Source: Brachynemurus nebulosus (taxonomy: Eukaryota > Arthropoda > Insecta > Neuroptera > Myrmeleontidae). From it: a DNA stretch of 64,000 bases. Shown here one piece after another: positions 12,861 to 24,438 of this stretch (position 1 is its first letter; every line of letters starts with the position of its first letter). Made by a program: the position numbers and the translations under genes. The notes below the pieces were generated by a model, which worked only from the letters and a program-made list of their open reading frames with translations, did no database searches and was not told the origin of the DNA. The stretch is taken from NCBI GenBank assembly GCA_035578155.1, contig JAPWDM010000017.1, positions 458,001 through 522,000 on the forward strand, written 5' to 3'.

Positions 12861-15800
12861 GTGTCTCATTTGCAATGAATAACTTTCATTTTAAACATAT
12901 GTTAGTTTATATCCAAAATAGGAAACCAATTAACAAGTCTTTGAGCTATTCCAATTTGGGAATTTTTTTCAAATTTAAATACACACTTGACATTGGTTGT
13001 TCATCGTATTAACTCATTAATAAAATGGAAACGCCTACAATATTTTAAATCATAAAAAGTCGTTTAAATTATTTCAACTACGGTTTCATGTTATGTGTAC
13101 GTATAAACAGAATCTAAATAACATCCCATAAATTTGTTAGCGAAATTTAACTAATTTTGGAATCAACTTTTTAATTATTCAAAATATCGAGGCTTGGTTT
13201 GTAAATGATTTTACTCTATATGTTAAACCAATTTTTCAGCGCTAATTGTGTCAAAAATGAAAAGAGTGGTTACTTAATGACGTCAAAGAATAATATTTTG
13301 GTAATCAGTTTTCGATTTCTGTTACTCAGTTTGTAAACATAACTTTCTATAATTCTATGTTCAGTCAAGTTTATGCGCTAATATCGATTGGCATACCAGG
13401 TCTCAGGTTTTAACAATAAACATATTGTTGGTAATTTTTAAAGAAATCACCTTTTAGTGAAAATTTTGTAGAAAGAGGAAATCTTGTTTTAACAAATGAT
13501 ATTTTTTACTTTTTTTTTTTTTTAAAATATTTATTACAATCTGATCTGAATTTGCCTCTGTAAAACTAAATGCATCTCGGTCCGTTTACATGGATAGAAA
13601 TTGGCTCGATTTTGAAAATTCTGGTTTCTATCGATTAGTCATCTGTCAGAATAAAATCCTATTGATTTTTATGATAATCAATTAAATATATAGTTTTATT
13701 TATGTATAAAGAATAAGCCATAAGCTACGTATGAATGAACATTTTTTTTTTTTTAAATTCTGTAACCGAAAAAAGTTAGAATAATTCTGCTAAATGCTAC
13801 TGTTATCATACTGCTTGCTGAACTTTCTGTTCCTTGAGTAGTTCATTACGCGACCACTGTGCGATAAAATGAATTACGCTTATTTAAATTACATATTAAA
13901 AAAAAAAACTTGATAGGTGAAGCGGACTTTTGATTCTACAACGATTTTAGTCTTGGCCGTATTCGTCATAAAATATATAATATTTGTGTATAATTTATTG
14001 TACTTTTATCATTTCGTGTAATCTCTTACATACGTGCATTGAAATTTTTATTCATAATGAAAATTATGTGTTTTAGGAAATTATTAATAGGAAATATTCC
14101 AAGATTTGTCGATAAATTACATACAAATGTTTAATAAATACTGAAATAGTGATCAGATATAGACACGGCATCATTAGCAGGGATGGAAAAAAAACAGTTT
14201 TTTTTTTTTGTTTTAAATTTATAAAACAAACAGTTCAAAATGTTTTAAACAAGTGTCATGCTTATTAAAAAAAAAAAATGGGTGGTGTTTCATTTATTTA
14301 ATAATTTTGAGAAGTCAGTTTAATGAAACACCTAAAAATTATGTTGAGATATAGGGGCTTTTATGTTATTGTTATTGATAAAAATGTGAAAAAAGCTGAG
14401 AAAATTTTTTTTTTTTTCATTTTGTTCAAGGTTATGAAAGTTTAAGAGCAAGGAAATAATCCTTCAATTTTTTCAAAAATTCAATTAGATGAAACAAAAA
14501 AACGGCTGGATGGATTAAATTGAAACTCGATGGGATTTTTGTGGATATATTGAACTGTAAAAGGCACAACTAATATTAACGGTTTTCTCGAAATTTTTAA
14601 TTCAGCGCTTAATTTTCCAAAAAGCCACCAAAAGCACTTTTTTTCTTGATTTTTCAAATTCATGTAGAGTATGCAAATAATTTTTATTTTCTGAAAAAAC
14701 AATGGCTAATCCTTGTAGAGAATTTATTCCAGTTTTTAAAACACATCTTCAATTTTCTGTGTGATCATTGGTTGCTGAGATATCGATGGTCCAAGACGAA
14801 ATAACCCTTTTCCATTCAGAGTCCGATATCTCAGCGAGAAGTGGTCGCATAAAGGTCTAAAAAAAGCAAATTAAAGCTGAATGAATAAGTTATCCGATTC
14901 ATATGGTGGTTAAGTCGGAAAAATTTTTTCCAAATCCGTGGACCAAAAAAAGAAACCGAAAAAATTTCGAAAATTTTTTTTCAGTGTATTTATTAGGATT
15001 GCGCGATACACGTTGCTTTGAAAATTTTTTTTATTGCAAGGTCTCGAAACTAGATACTTCCAGCTTTAAATTGCTTTACTTACGACTCCGATACGACCAT
15101 TTTTCACGAAGATACAGCTATTCGAAAAATCGCTAAAAATTCGGAATATTTTTTTGATCCTTTAATTTTTTCCGCTAGTGTATCATACTTTTTCACGTTT
15201 TCGGATAAGTTTAAGTTTACGCCATCCTAGGCCCGCATTAGCGACACTTTAATTTGAAATATTTACCATTGTACCTAAAAGAAAATTTTACTTTATAGCT
15301 CCTAATTGAATTAATAATTAATAACTTTTATACGTTTTTACTCCGTGTCTAATATCTTTATTCGATAGAAATTTTAATTATCGTTACTGCTAACATTTAC
15401 CTGCCGCTTTGCCCTCGCAGTGTTTTAAAATATGGTACAGATTAAACCTTTAAGTATAGAATAGTATTAATAAATATTAGGTTTGCAGCCACACATTTTA
15501 AAAGGGTAAAACCATCCTTTCAAGTATAACTTTAAAATAGCTGAATTTCGAGTTTTCGAAATTCGCTAAAATGACGAAATTTTATTCACATGTATTGCAG
15601 TTTTGACTTCCACGCAGTTCTAGGGAGTGTTTCACCCATAAATATTTAAGTACATACTTAAAGGAGTATTCACTCCTGAAAAATGTGTGAATGTACAAAA
15701 TTATTACTAGAACCATTTTAAATTTTTTTAAAAATTTTTGAGTTTCAACTGTGTTTCTCCCCTGAAGGAAGTTTCCGATTTTTTTGAATTTTTTTGTTAT

Positions 15801-15957
15801 GTAAACCATATGTAAATGATTTCCTATTTAAACATTGTATTTTATAAATTTTTCCATTTTTAGAAACGTTAACTACAATTTATTCTACATTAGAAAACTT
15901 TTGACAATGAATAAGTACTATTTATTATCACTGTATTATGATGTATATTATTTAGTG
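12861..15957. other. AT-rich unassigned DNA, possible decayed hAT near 14179
   Basis: No genes are recognised. The sequence CAGGGATGG at 14179 resembles a hAT left end, and CCATCCT at about 15221-15227 could be a weak right end. Flanking ATCATTAG and CGCATTAG match only partly. The homopolymer T and A runs near 13510, 13745, 14200 and 14405 are notable. Otherwise I see nothing. Confidence 0.35.
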
Positions 15958-16420
15958 TACATGTTACGCTCAAAGATCGAAATCGCTCATTGAGCGAAAA
16001 AATCGACCACAACGCGTTGTGGTTATTTAAAATCAGCCACAACGCGAAATTCGTGTTGTGGCACTTATAAAAACAGCCACAACGCGTTGTGGCTAACTCA
16101 AAAAGACCACGACGCGAAATTCGCGTCGTGGCTTTCATAAGATTTGACCACAACGCGACGTGGTCATTTAAAAAAGCCACAACGCGTTTTAGATGGTTAG
16201 CGGATGCAGTTGTGATACGACGGACAGGTTGTTATTTGTCAACTAACGTATAGGATTCAGGATGTTAAATAATAAAAGCCTTTAATTAAATTTTTATTCA
16301 TTTCGAATTCGTGATCTTATATTAGTAAATATAACAAAATTATTTCTCATATAGGTACCTACTGAATTGCAAATTAGTTATTTTTAAGCAATACATAGTC
16401 ATGCATTGAAATCTGTTTAA

Positions 16421-17065
16421 GGGGGTATTTTAGTCTAGAAATTCGAAAAAATCGATATTTTTTTCACATTTTCAAAGTTTAGATCTTTAAGAATAAGCTT
16501 CTAAAAGGATCTACGGAAATTCGAATTATTTTCGGAGTTATGGTTATTTTTTTCCTGTGGACTTTGTATCCTTTCAGTGTTAAATTCAAATTTTTAATAT
16601 AAATTACTCAAAACTGCTTTTTTCGACACGGTTGACATGATATCTCAAGTTTTAATATACCAATTTACTTGAAATTTGGTACAGAACTTCTTAATACTAT
16701 CAAAATTGGTCCGACGTAGCGGTTTTTGGAATTTCTTTTTTTCACTATTTTTAAAAAATTTTCGAAGTTGGAAAATGGAGACGGAAAAATGACTTTTTTT
16801 AAATGGCCGCCATTTTGTGAAAAAATTAATTTTTTTAAATCGGCTACATCACATCAACTAGGAGACACCTTTTTTTAAGTCCCCACTTTGCTGGCCTGTA
16901 CTGATTTCAATTTTGAATTTTTTTAAAATTTTTATACATTTTTATACTTTTCAAATATCAATAAAAAATTGTTAAAAAAATGGATACTAATAATGTTTAC
17001 TTTTTTTTATTACGCCCGTAAAATCATCTCAAAATCAAGCTTCTAGTCTAGAATACAATACCCCT
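16421..17065. mobile_element. TTAA-flanked MITE, TTAAGGGG family, copy 2
   Basis: TTAA lies at 16417-16420 and 17066-17069. The left end is GGGGGTATTTTAGTCTAGAA; the right end mirrors it imperfectly (TTCTAGTCTAGAATACAATA then CCCC). It lies inside the Ginger-type element, so it inserted later. It has no ORF of note. Confidence 0.75.
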
Positions 17066-17581
17066 TTAAGCAGTAACAGACCAACAAACAACGCCAAGCG
17101 ACTTCACTTGACACCATCTTGATAACATTTTGATGTTATTACAATGAATTGGTTTTCGCGCCCAATTTTCATTTTAAAATTGTAGTTATGTATTTGATCT
17201 TTTCTTACAGAATTTATTCAAAATAAAAAGGTCACTTAATTTATATACAAAAACAAAGCTTTTAGAATAGTTTTTTTTTTTTAATTTCAGTCAAGTACCC
17301 TTATTTATGAACTTCAACAGATTAACAAACAGTCGAGTTATAATTTAAATTTTTTAAATCAAACAATGGGCGATCCATCGTTTAATTTTATGAATTTCAG
17401 CATAGTAGTCTTCAAAGAAAATGTAAATAAAAAGTTCTGTTTTAAAATTACAATTTAGAGCCACTGGGTAGTGTCAATAATTATTTTAAAAAATTTAAAA
17501 AGACAAAATGTCAAACAGTTCATCAGCCTTACAAAAATAACGGATTTTTGAATCACAAATACTATTAAATCCATATACTAT

Positions 17582-17839
17582 TCAATTAGCTTCCGTGTCA
17601 CTTATTTGTAAACCATCATATCGTTTAAGCCGACGATAATGTTTTGACGATAGGGGTCGATTACTTTTTTTGAGAAGCTGAGCCTCCTTTGTGTCTTGAA
17701 GTAACGTTTGGTATCGTTCGTTACTAATGAAAAAACTAGGATCGGTATTTGTCTTTATAAACTCATCAAATTCATCATAAAATACATGTTTTTTATTAGC
17801 CATGATTAGAACACTGATGTTTACATTTGGAAATAACAA
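17582..17839 (-). pseudogene. Truncated N-terminal part of a KRBA2/Ginger-like integrase protein
   Basis: The preferred start is the ATG at 17803 (MANKKHVFYDEFDEFIKTNT); an upstream ATG would add 12 residues. The peptide contains FFISNERYQTLLQDTK, then SSKHYRRLKRYDGLQI, and stops at 17582. The pattern of an aromatic-rich 'F-[IL]-[ST]-x-E-x-Y' segment followed by a basic 'Y-x-x-L-K-R-Y' segment is familiar from N-termini of KRBA2-like integrase proteins of Ginger transposons. No zinc-binding HHCC or DDE core follows, so this copy is non-autonomous. The assignment agrees with the TGT...ACA ends and TACA duplication, which are independent evidence. Family similarity is recalled, not computed. 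Confidence 0.45.
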
Positions 17840-18165
17840 TCAACAATGAATACAAATTCAACGGTATTTACAATGCGCCAGTTGACAAATAACAACCTGT
17901 CAGTTGTGTCACAATTGCATCAACTAACGGTCTAGAACGCATTGTGGCTTTTTTAAATGACCACGTCGCGTTGTGGTCAAATCTTATGAAAGCCACGACG
18001 CAAATTTCGCGTCGTGGTCTTTTGAGTTAGCCACAACGCGTTGTGGCTGTTTTTATAAGTGCCACAAGACGAATTTCGCGTTGTGGCTGATTTTAAATAA
18101 CCACAACGCGTTGTGGTCGATTTTTTCGCTCAATGAGCGATTTCGATCTTTGAGCGTAACATACA

Positions 18166-19750
18166 TAATTTACCAGACGCATTTTGTATGCATAAGAGAA
18201 AATGGGCCGCAATCAAAAATGATATATTTGAAGAAAAAATAATAAAAATACAAAAGGACAAAAGATTAAAATGAAAAAAAAAACAAAACGGCTGACAATT
18301 CTAATAATAACATACAAATGAACACGTTACATATGTATCAGGGTGATATATTTTGTAAGGTTCTTGCCATTAGTAAATCCTAATTTATAATTATTTTGCC
18401 GATTCCTTCTGTTACAAGAGAAAAACAAACTACTAATTGTAAATAGATTTTGTGTTCCCCGACTCTGACTTCGATTGACTGCAAAGCTTTATTTTTCAAA
18501 GGTATTATCTTTGTTACACGTGAGTACCTTATATAATGCATACCTACATATTAATATTCAAAATATAAGGAAAGCCTTTTGTTAGTCAAAAGCAAGAGGG
18601 GTCAAACTAGTATGACTACCAAACTGTGCCCACTGTAATCAAAGAGTGACGTAACACAGCACCAATATGATCAAAACACATGATGTATGGACACGAATAT
18701 ACCAATGTGTTAGTATGATATGTTGATGATGATATATTATGCAGTACGCATACATATACTATATACTATCATGGCCACCGTATCTTACCACCAGTCAACA
18801 ATTAAAAATAAATTTATTTATTTTAAGAAAGATATCCCTTTATTTTGGGAAATTTTTTATTCAATAGAATTTTTACACTTAAATATGACACACTTCATAT
18901 TTTTTTTCTGTTTAAATTTCAGGAGTTGATTAAGAAAACATGATACTTATTATGACGTGAACACCACGACGGTCAGTAACAGACTAAATTAGTAGTAGTG
19001 TAAATTGCTACTTGTTGCAACTTTCGGATTACACTTTTTTTATATGTAGGCTTGATCTATCTCATCTGTGGTCAAAAGTATATTTATTTTAAAACCCATT
19101 TGTATCTACATAAAATATTTTATCAGCCCTTTTTTATTTTTAAAAATCAGTATGATGTTCTGTTTATTATTCAGAATAGTTCTATAAAAATGATGTTGCA
19201 ACATTGTACTTTTTATTTTTGTAAACAAAATACCTTTACCATCTTTTTTTCAGAATTGTTATTTAATGTTAATTATTTTCATTCATAATTCTAAACGTGT
19301 ATCATAAAAACAAAACGCCGTTATGACAGAATAAATGAACAAAATAATTTAAAAAAACAACCAAGACTGTGTTAAGCCACACCCGCGATAGAGTTTCGTA
19401 ACTACAGTTTTTTAGATAAAATATATAAGATGTTAGTAGATTTGTTTGTTACAATTCACCTATATACTATACTACAGTGTTAACTGGAAAATTCTTATCA
19501 AGTATTACTATCTACAAATTTTATCAGATTTTTTGGACATACGGTTGAAAATTTAAAAAATTTTAAAAAGGGCTGCATTGAGTGGCATTTTGAAGCTCAG
19601 TGTTTAACAAGCGAGAGTTAAAAAAGAGAATTGTTCAAGTAAATCTCAACATTTGTTTCTAGTGATACACGATGGAGTACGTGAATCCTACGCTAATTGT
19701 AGAAAAATATTCTATAATTTATGAACGAATAGGTATATATTTTAAAAGAG
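18166..19750. other. AT-rich unassigned DNA
   Basis: No genes, RNA genes or element ends are recognised. The small ORFs at 18720-18929 and 19052-19288 have low-complexity, Phe/Tyr/Ile-rich translations typical of chance in such base composition. Confidence 0.5.
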
Positions 19751-19760
19751 AGTTTAGATG

Positions 19761-20064
19761 TTAATTAAAAATCACAAAGTGGTCCATCTCCTGGTAACTA
19801 GCCAGGTGTGCTATCCATTACACCATCGATCCTTTGCTCGACAGGCGCCCGATACAGACAACATTCAATCACCTATGCTTTCCATTACATCCATGGTGTA
19901 ATAGATAGCACACCTGGCTAGTTGCTAGGAGATACTGGATTCGATTCTCGGCCGATCTGGATAATTTTTTCAATCACTTTGTGATTTTTAATTTACATAT
20001 GTGGTTTTTGGTCATGTTAACCAACGGAAGTCGAGTGCTTAAAGTTTCAGTTTAGCTGAACGAT
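19761..20064 (+). mobile_element. Fold-back tRNA-derived SINE, copy 1
   Basis: AGTTTAGATG flanks the insertion at 19751-19760 and 20065-20074, a 10-bp target duplication. A tRNA-like head with A box (TGGTGTAATAGATAGCAC) and B box (GGATTCGATTC) spans about 19889-19960. A conserved body follows (TCAATCACTTTGTG, then TCGAGTGCTTAAAGTTTCAG and AGCTGAACG). The 5' part (19761-19833) is a rearranged inverted copy of the same element: complement of the body segment (TTAATTAAAAATCACAAAGT), then complement of the head. Copy 2 at 22125-22504 shares the body and also begins with an inverted body segment. Confidence 0.75.
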
Positions 20065-20277
20065 AGTTTAGATGGTTTAGGTCGAAACAGTAAAAGCATC
20101 CCATTTTTTATTTTAATTATTATTAACTAAAAATTACAGAATCAAAATATTAATTGTTGAGAGACAGGGCCGTGGAGAAAAATGACAATCCTCGAGGATA
20201 AATAAGATTTTTCAAGAATGTTTCTCCAAAAATATAGTTTACGAGCACTTTCACACTTTTACCGGACTCTTTTTTTG

Positions 20278-21117
20278 AGACCCCCTGTCGACGAGTTGTT
20301 TGTTTGTTTGTTTGTTTGTTTGTTTGACTGGCTTTCACGCCTCAACAGCTTAACCAATCAACTTGAAACTTTGCACAGACGTTGCCTGCGGGCCAAAGAC
20401 GGTTATAGGTTACTTTTTATTTCGGGAAAATATTTCATTCCCGAGGGAAAATGCATTAAATTACAACAGCTGACTATTAAAAAACGGATAAATGATTTCA
20501 AACTTTGTATATTGCTAACAGAAGGGATGAGAAAGGACACAAACTACTTTATACCCCGGGAAATTTCCCGTGGGAAATTTCATTCCTGTGAAAAAATATA
20601 TTTTAAATGAAACAAAAAATTATGATAGACAAATGTGACGATATACAGCGATAAACATAGGTTATTTTTTATCCCGATGAAATATCTCATTCCCGAGCGA
20701 AAATGTATTTAAAACGAAACAATAAAATAACAACTGACTATTTAAAAAAAGCATGATTGATTTCAAACTTTGCATATTGTTTATAAAGACGATGAGAAAG
20801 GAAACAGACTACTTTCTATCCCGGGAAAATATCTAACTCCCCTGGAAAGTCTTATTCCCGTGGGAAAATACATATATTTAAAACAGTATAAAAAAGAATC
20901 ATTGATTTTATTTAAACTTGGCATGTTGTTAAAGGAATGTTATAGTCTATCTTTTGCCCGGGGAAAATATTGTATTTCTGTGGGAAAATTTCAAAGAAAA
21001 AAGTAATAATACCTAATCGACGCGTAATAGCGACGTGATGAAAGTTCACTTTATATGTTTTAACTAGATGCCATAATTTCAAATTCCACGCGGGCGAAGC
21101 GGGCGGGTAAATGCTAG
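20278..21117 (+). mobile_element. Helitron 3' part with internal tandem repeats
   Basis: The stretch ends with a GC-rich segment (CGGGCGAAGCGGGCGGGTAA) and then ATGCTAG at 21117, followed by T. This matches the CTAG terminus and preceding GC-rich hairpin usual for Helitrons of arthropods. Upstream is a GTTTGTTTGTTTG run (20296-20322), then diverged tandem units near 20400, 20650 and 20810. The units share 'TCCCGNGGGAAAAT' and 'TTTCAAACTTTG(C/T)ATATTG'. No Rep/helicase is present. The 5' TC end is not identified. ORFs at 20218-20610 and 20770-21006 follow the repeats and are not genes. Confidence 0.6.
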
Positions 21118-22124
21118 TATATTTTTTGTTGTCTGTACGTACCGAACGTTTAGATACTAAAAGGAAATTCATTTAAATATATTGTCGAATGTTTATTTAC
21201 GAGTAAAGGTCAAAAGAACATTTTTTTGAGAAAGTTGAACGGAACTGATATACATAAATATTATTTAGGTATATTATGTACTAGAGATCAGGGCCGCGCC
21301 AAGCGGGGGTGTTAGGGGTGCCTAGTACCCCGGCGGCAGGCTTTGGGGGCGGCCAATAAAATATAAAATTATTACTATTTTTATGTGGTAATTTTGATGA
21401 CACTAAATGTTACCCGCATTTTGCTTAAATACTTGTCTATTATGATTGTTGTGACCCGTCGGTAATCCGATTATTCCGATTGTCGACCAGCGACAACAAT
21501 CATTTGGGCGGTAATCGGCGAGATCAAACGGGATCGGGATGGAACATATTCTTGCACGCTTTAATTTTATAAAAACCGTCGTTGAATTCTACACATAAAA
21601 CATTTATCCATCTTTAAAATTGTTTAGTTTTCGTTGCGTTACGTTGTATATAGTACGTGACGATTAGTAAACAAAACAAACTAAAAATTGATGCCTGAGG
21701 ATCTCTCAGTAAAATATTCTTTTAAATAAGACTTAGTAAACACTGTATTGAACAGTCGAAATATAATAAAAGAGTTTAAGATTTCAACTGTTTGGTTTTA
21801 AAACCAACATTTTTATTTTATCTTCTTTTTCCTATTTGGTTGATATGTATCTTAAACCTAATTTATTATTTCTGTTTTTTGTTATTATAAATTTTGTTTT
21901 CAATATTTTCTTATCCACATCTGCAAGCAATTTAGTTTAAAATATACATGTTCTTTCGATATTGCTTATTCCACTTAGGATAAGATAAGATTTATGGATG
22001 TTCTTTAAATTGGAGCACTCCATACTCTTTTCTTGGAAAAGTTACATTATTTCGTTTCTCAGAAATTTAAGTAAAAAACATCCCCTCTTGGGCTCTGCGG
22101 AACGAATCTGATATAAATGCGTTA

Positions 22125-22504
22125 ATTAAAATTGATATAGTGTTTGAAATTAAAAGTATAAAACTGCGTCTCGCATTAGAGAGAGGTTGTGTTTGATTGA
22201 TTACTGAATTGGAGTGGCACTCGAACAAGTGATCGGTGGCCTAGTTGGTAAGGCGCTTGGCTGGTAACCAAGAGATCCGGGTTCGAGTCCCAGCCGATCC
22301 AGTTTGGTAATTTTTCAAACACTATGTCAATTTTAATTAACATAATGAATTGGCCATTTGCCAAAGTACATCGAGTGTTCAAGTATCAGCCAAAGCTGAA
22401 CATTAAGTGGACATATGAATATTGGTGTATGTTTAAATACGGATAAAAATCCGCCATACACTAATAATGTTTCACAGGCACTCGATAACATTTGAAATTA
22501 AAAG
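22125..22504 (+). mobile_element. Fold-back tRNA-derived SINE, copy 2, inside a hAT gene
   Basis: TATAAATGCGTTA occurs at 22112-22124 and 22505-22517. Removing the insert restores the hAT reading ESDINALDLCDE, which supports this 13-bp duplication. The tRNA-like head is at 22229-22300. The body holds TTTCAAACACTATGTCAATT, CATCGAGTGTTCAAGTATCA and AAAGCTGAAC, as in copy 1. The insert starts with the complement of that body segment (22125-22150, nearly identical). A 20-bp direct repeat TTTGAAATTAAAAGTATAAA at 22143-22162 and 22491-22510 offers an alternative target duplication. Confidence 0.75.
22229..22300 (+). other. tRNA-Thr(GGT)-like head of the SINE
   Basis: The sequence folds as a cloverleaf. 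Acceptor strands are TGATCGG and CCGATCC (six of seven paired), and the D arm is GCC...GGC. The anticodon arm CTTGG-CTGGTAA-CCAAG gives anticodon GGT. The T arm is CCGGG-TTCGAGT-CCCAG with one mismatch. A box (TGGCCTAGTTGGTAAGG) and B box (GGGTTCGAGTCCC) are intact, so RNA polymerase III could start here. It continues without a terminator into the SINE body, so I treat it as a retroposon promoter, not a functional tRNA gene. Confidence 0.7.
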
Positions 22505-23182
22505 TATAAATGCGTTAGATTTATGTGATGAAATAGAAACTCTTTTAACATATATTAATCCCGACATGAATGCATTAACAGTTTTAGATTATATATTTTC
22601 TAATGATCTTACCGATCTTACTACAATGTTTTCGAATATGACAATTGCATTAAGAATATTTTTGACAATACCTGTGACAGTGGCATCTGGTGAGAGAAGT
22701 TTTTCGAAACTTAAGTTAATAAAAAATTATTTAAGATCTAGTATGTCACAGGAAAGAATATCGTATTTAAGTTTAATTAGCATAGAAAACAAAATTGTTG
22801 CAGATATTGACATGTCAGATTTAATAAATGAATTTGCAATAAAAAAAGGCAAGGAAAGTGAATTTTATATAAAATTTTAAAATTGTTACTATTCGATTTT
22901 GTTTTGTGTAAAATTATTTATTTTTATTTACTTGTTCTTGAAATTTATGCGAAATAAATTGTTAAAAAAAGTTTAAGTGTTTTATTCCATTTATAATAAT
23001 AAATATTTTATAATATTTTATGCATTTAATTAAAGTAAGTATATATAGTAAGCAAACTGGTAGCCGGGAGGCATATATTTTATTATCAAAAATGTATTAC
23101 AAATAAGTTTGGTGTTTTAGGGGCGGCAATTTTTGTCTTGCACCCCAGCGCAAATCTCCCTTGGCGCGGCCCTGCTAGAGAT

Positions 23183-24438
23183 TATACGTTTTTGATATTA
23201 AAGTGTGTATGTTTTTTAAATTAAATAATATAGGTATCGTAGTGGATACAGCAATCGTAACAATATTGAAAAAAACGAGTGACAGTTTTTGTAGAAAAGC
23301 CAGTATATAATTCTTTATGCAATTTTTTTTAATATTTTCTTGAGCACACTTTTGAAACAACGAATTTTCCACAAATATGGGGATAACTTTTCTTCGCCGG
23401 TACAGTAGTTCTCTTCTCCACATCTGTACGTTATACCTATTATAATTTTTTAAAATATAAAAATTTAATTTAAAACTTGTAAGAAATATATTTTATTATT
23501 ACATATCTATGAAAATATCTTAATTTTTTTTAAGTTACTAATTTCTTGAAGATTTAGATCGAAGATTTCGGTTTAATTAACAAAAATATTCAATTAATAC
23601 ACCTAGATTTCCGAACTTAACAGTTTTAAAACTAAATTCTTCATATTGCATAGATTTTTGACGTTTTAGTAAATTAAATTGAAATTGAATTCAATCTGAA
23701 TTGTATAGTTTAAATTGTAAATAATTCACAATAATGAGTTATTTTTCAAGAAGGTTCAGACCTCCCCTCAATCAAGTTATAACGGAAAAAAGGCAAAGGC
23801 AAATCTACAATCAAAAGAGACTTAATTGGCAATGACTTTCAAGAACATAACAAATTAATGAAAAAGTTGAGTCCTTTGACAATTTTACTGGTGTGCATAC
23901 GTGTAGCCAGCGATTTTGCGAACTGGAGTGAAATCGAATCAGTATAATGAAAATAATTTTGTCGACAAATATTTATTTATTAAAATTTAAAAAATAAAAT
24001 TTTTACGAAAAAATTTCATGGCTTTTTTTCTATGGAGAAATAAAAACAGTTAACCTGTAGAAAGAAAATTGCTTGAATCGTTTTTTACTGGCAATAAGTA
24101 GATATGCTGGAAGCTTTCTGGGATGCCCACTAGAGCTGTCTAGAATAGGCCATGCCCACTCGTGTTTCCCCCTGGCTGCACCGCTACTAGTGACTTGTCC
24201 GATGATACAGCAATGGGGTCATAATCAGAACAATCGTAAAGGCCCATCACGATCAGTGATCACACATGTGATCAATGATGCTACCACGAATAGGTAACAT
24301 AGCATGGGTAATAAACTCACAGTGTAGTGATGACTTCTATGAACGTGTAAGCTATGTTTGCACATACGGAGTTGTTGATGTGGTACAATGTTGCTCCAAC
24401 GAGTTAAAAATATTGCCGGCCCCTCGGGAAGATTAATG
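23183..24438. other. AT-rich unassigned DNA
   Basis: No element ends are recognised. A short ORF starting at 23734 (MSYFSRRFRPPLNQVITEKR, stop near 23835) is basic and unassignable. The less AT-rich stretch 24110-24260 gives the ORF 24073-24297, which matches nothing I recognise. Confidence 0.45.

Larger units (their letters stand above)
15962..18161 (-). mobile_element. Ginger-type transposon with 280-bp palindromic inverted repeats
   Basis: The element starts TGTTACGCTCAAAGATCG and ends with its complement, finishing GTAACA. TACA flanks both ends (15958-15961 and 18162-18165). TGT...ACA ends and a 4-bp duplication are hallmarks of Ginger elements, whose integrases resemble retroviral/LTR-type ones. 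The inverted repeats run about 15962-16244 and 17880-18161. They are built from smaller palindromes such as CCACAACGCGTTGTGG, alternating with CCACGACGCGAAATTCGCGT. The interior keeps one short minus-strand ORF (17582-17839) and hosts a TTAA MITE (16421-17065). Confidence 0.75.
22071..22880 (+). pseudogene. hAT transposase C-terminal (dimerisation) region, split by a SINE
   Basis: Before the insertion the frame reads KNIPSWALRNESDINAL up to 22124. It resumes at 22518 with DLCDEIETLLTYINPDM and ends at 22880. The segment LRIFLTIPVTVASGERSFSK, then LKLIKNYLRSSMSQERIS, is the conserved C-terminal dimerisation motif of hAT transposases (ZMYM/TTF-type proteins). In an intact protein it helps assemble the nuclear transposase complex that excises DNA between CAG...CTG ends. 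The DDE catalytic part, BED finger and start are missing, and an in-frame TAA lies just upstream at about 22068. The 380-bp SINE breaks the remaining frame. Seen apart, 22467-22880 looks like an intact ORF, but its first residues come from the SINE. Confidence 0.9.
21289..23174 (+). mobile_element. hAT transposon with perfect 8-bp target duplication
   Basis: The ends are CAGGGCCGCGCCAAGCGG on the left and the mirror CTTGGCGCGGCCCTG on the right. CTAGAGAT is present on both sides (21281-21288 and 23175-23182). The perfect duplication indicates a fairly young insertion. Subterminal sequence is GC-rich (AGCGGGGGTGTTAGGGGTGC). Only the C-terminal part of a hAT transposase is encoded, so this is an internally deleted copy. 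A SINE later inserted into that ORF (22125-22504). Confidence 0.93.

Noticed and set aside
14179..15230. A 1-kb hAT element with CAGGGATGG ends
   Set aside because: The right end and the flanking octamers match too weakly to claim a boundary. It is left as a remark in the unassigned region.
15962..16200. CRISPR-like array of CCACAACGCG palindromes
   Set aside because: Spacers are not unique sequences of constant size, the array is mirrored at the other end of a transposon, and the genome is eukaryotic.
22229..22300. Functional tRNA-Thr gene
   Set aside because: The cloverleaf is good, but it has a first-pair and a T-stem mismatch, lacks a terminator and continues into a SINE body with target duplications.
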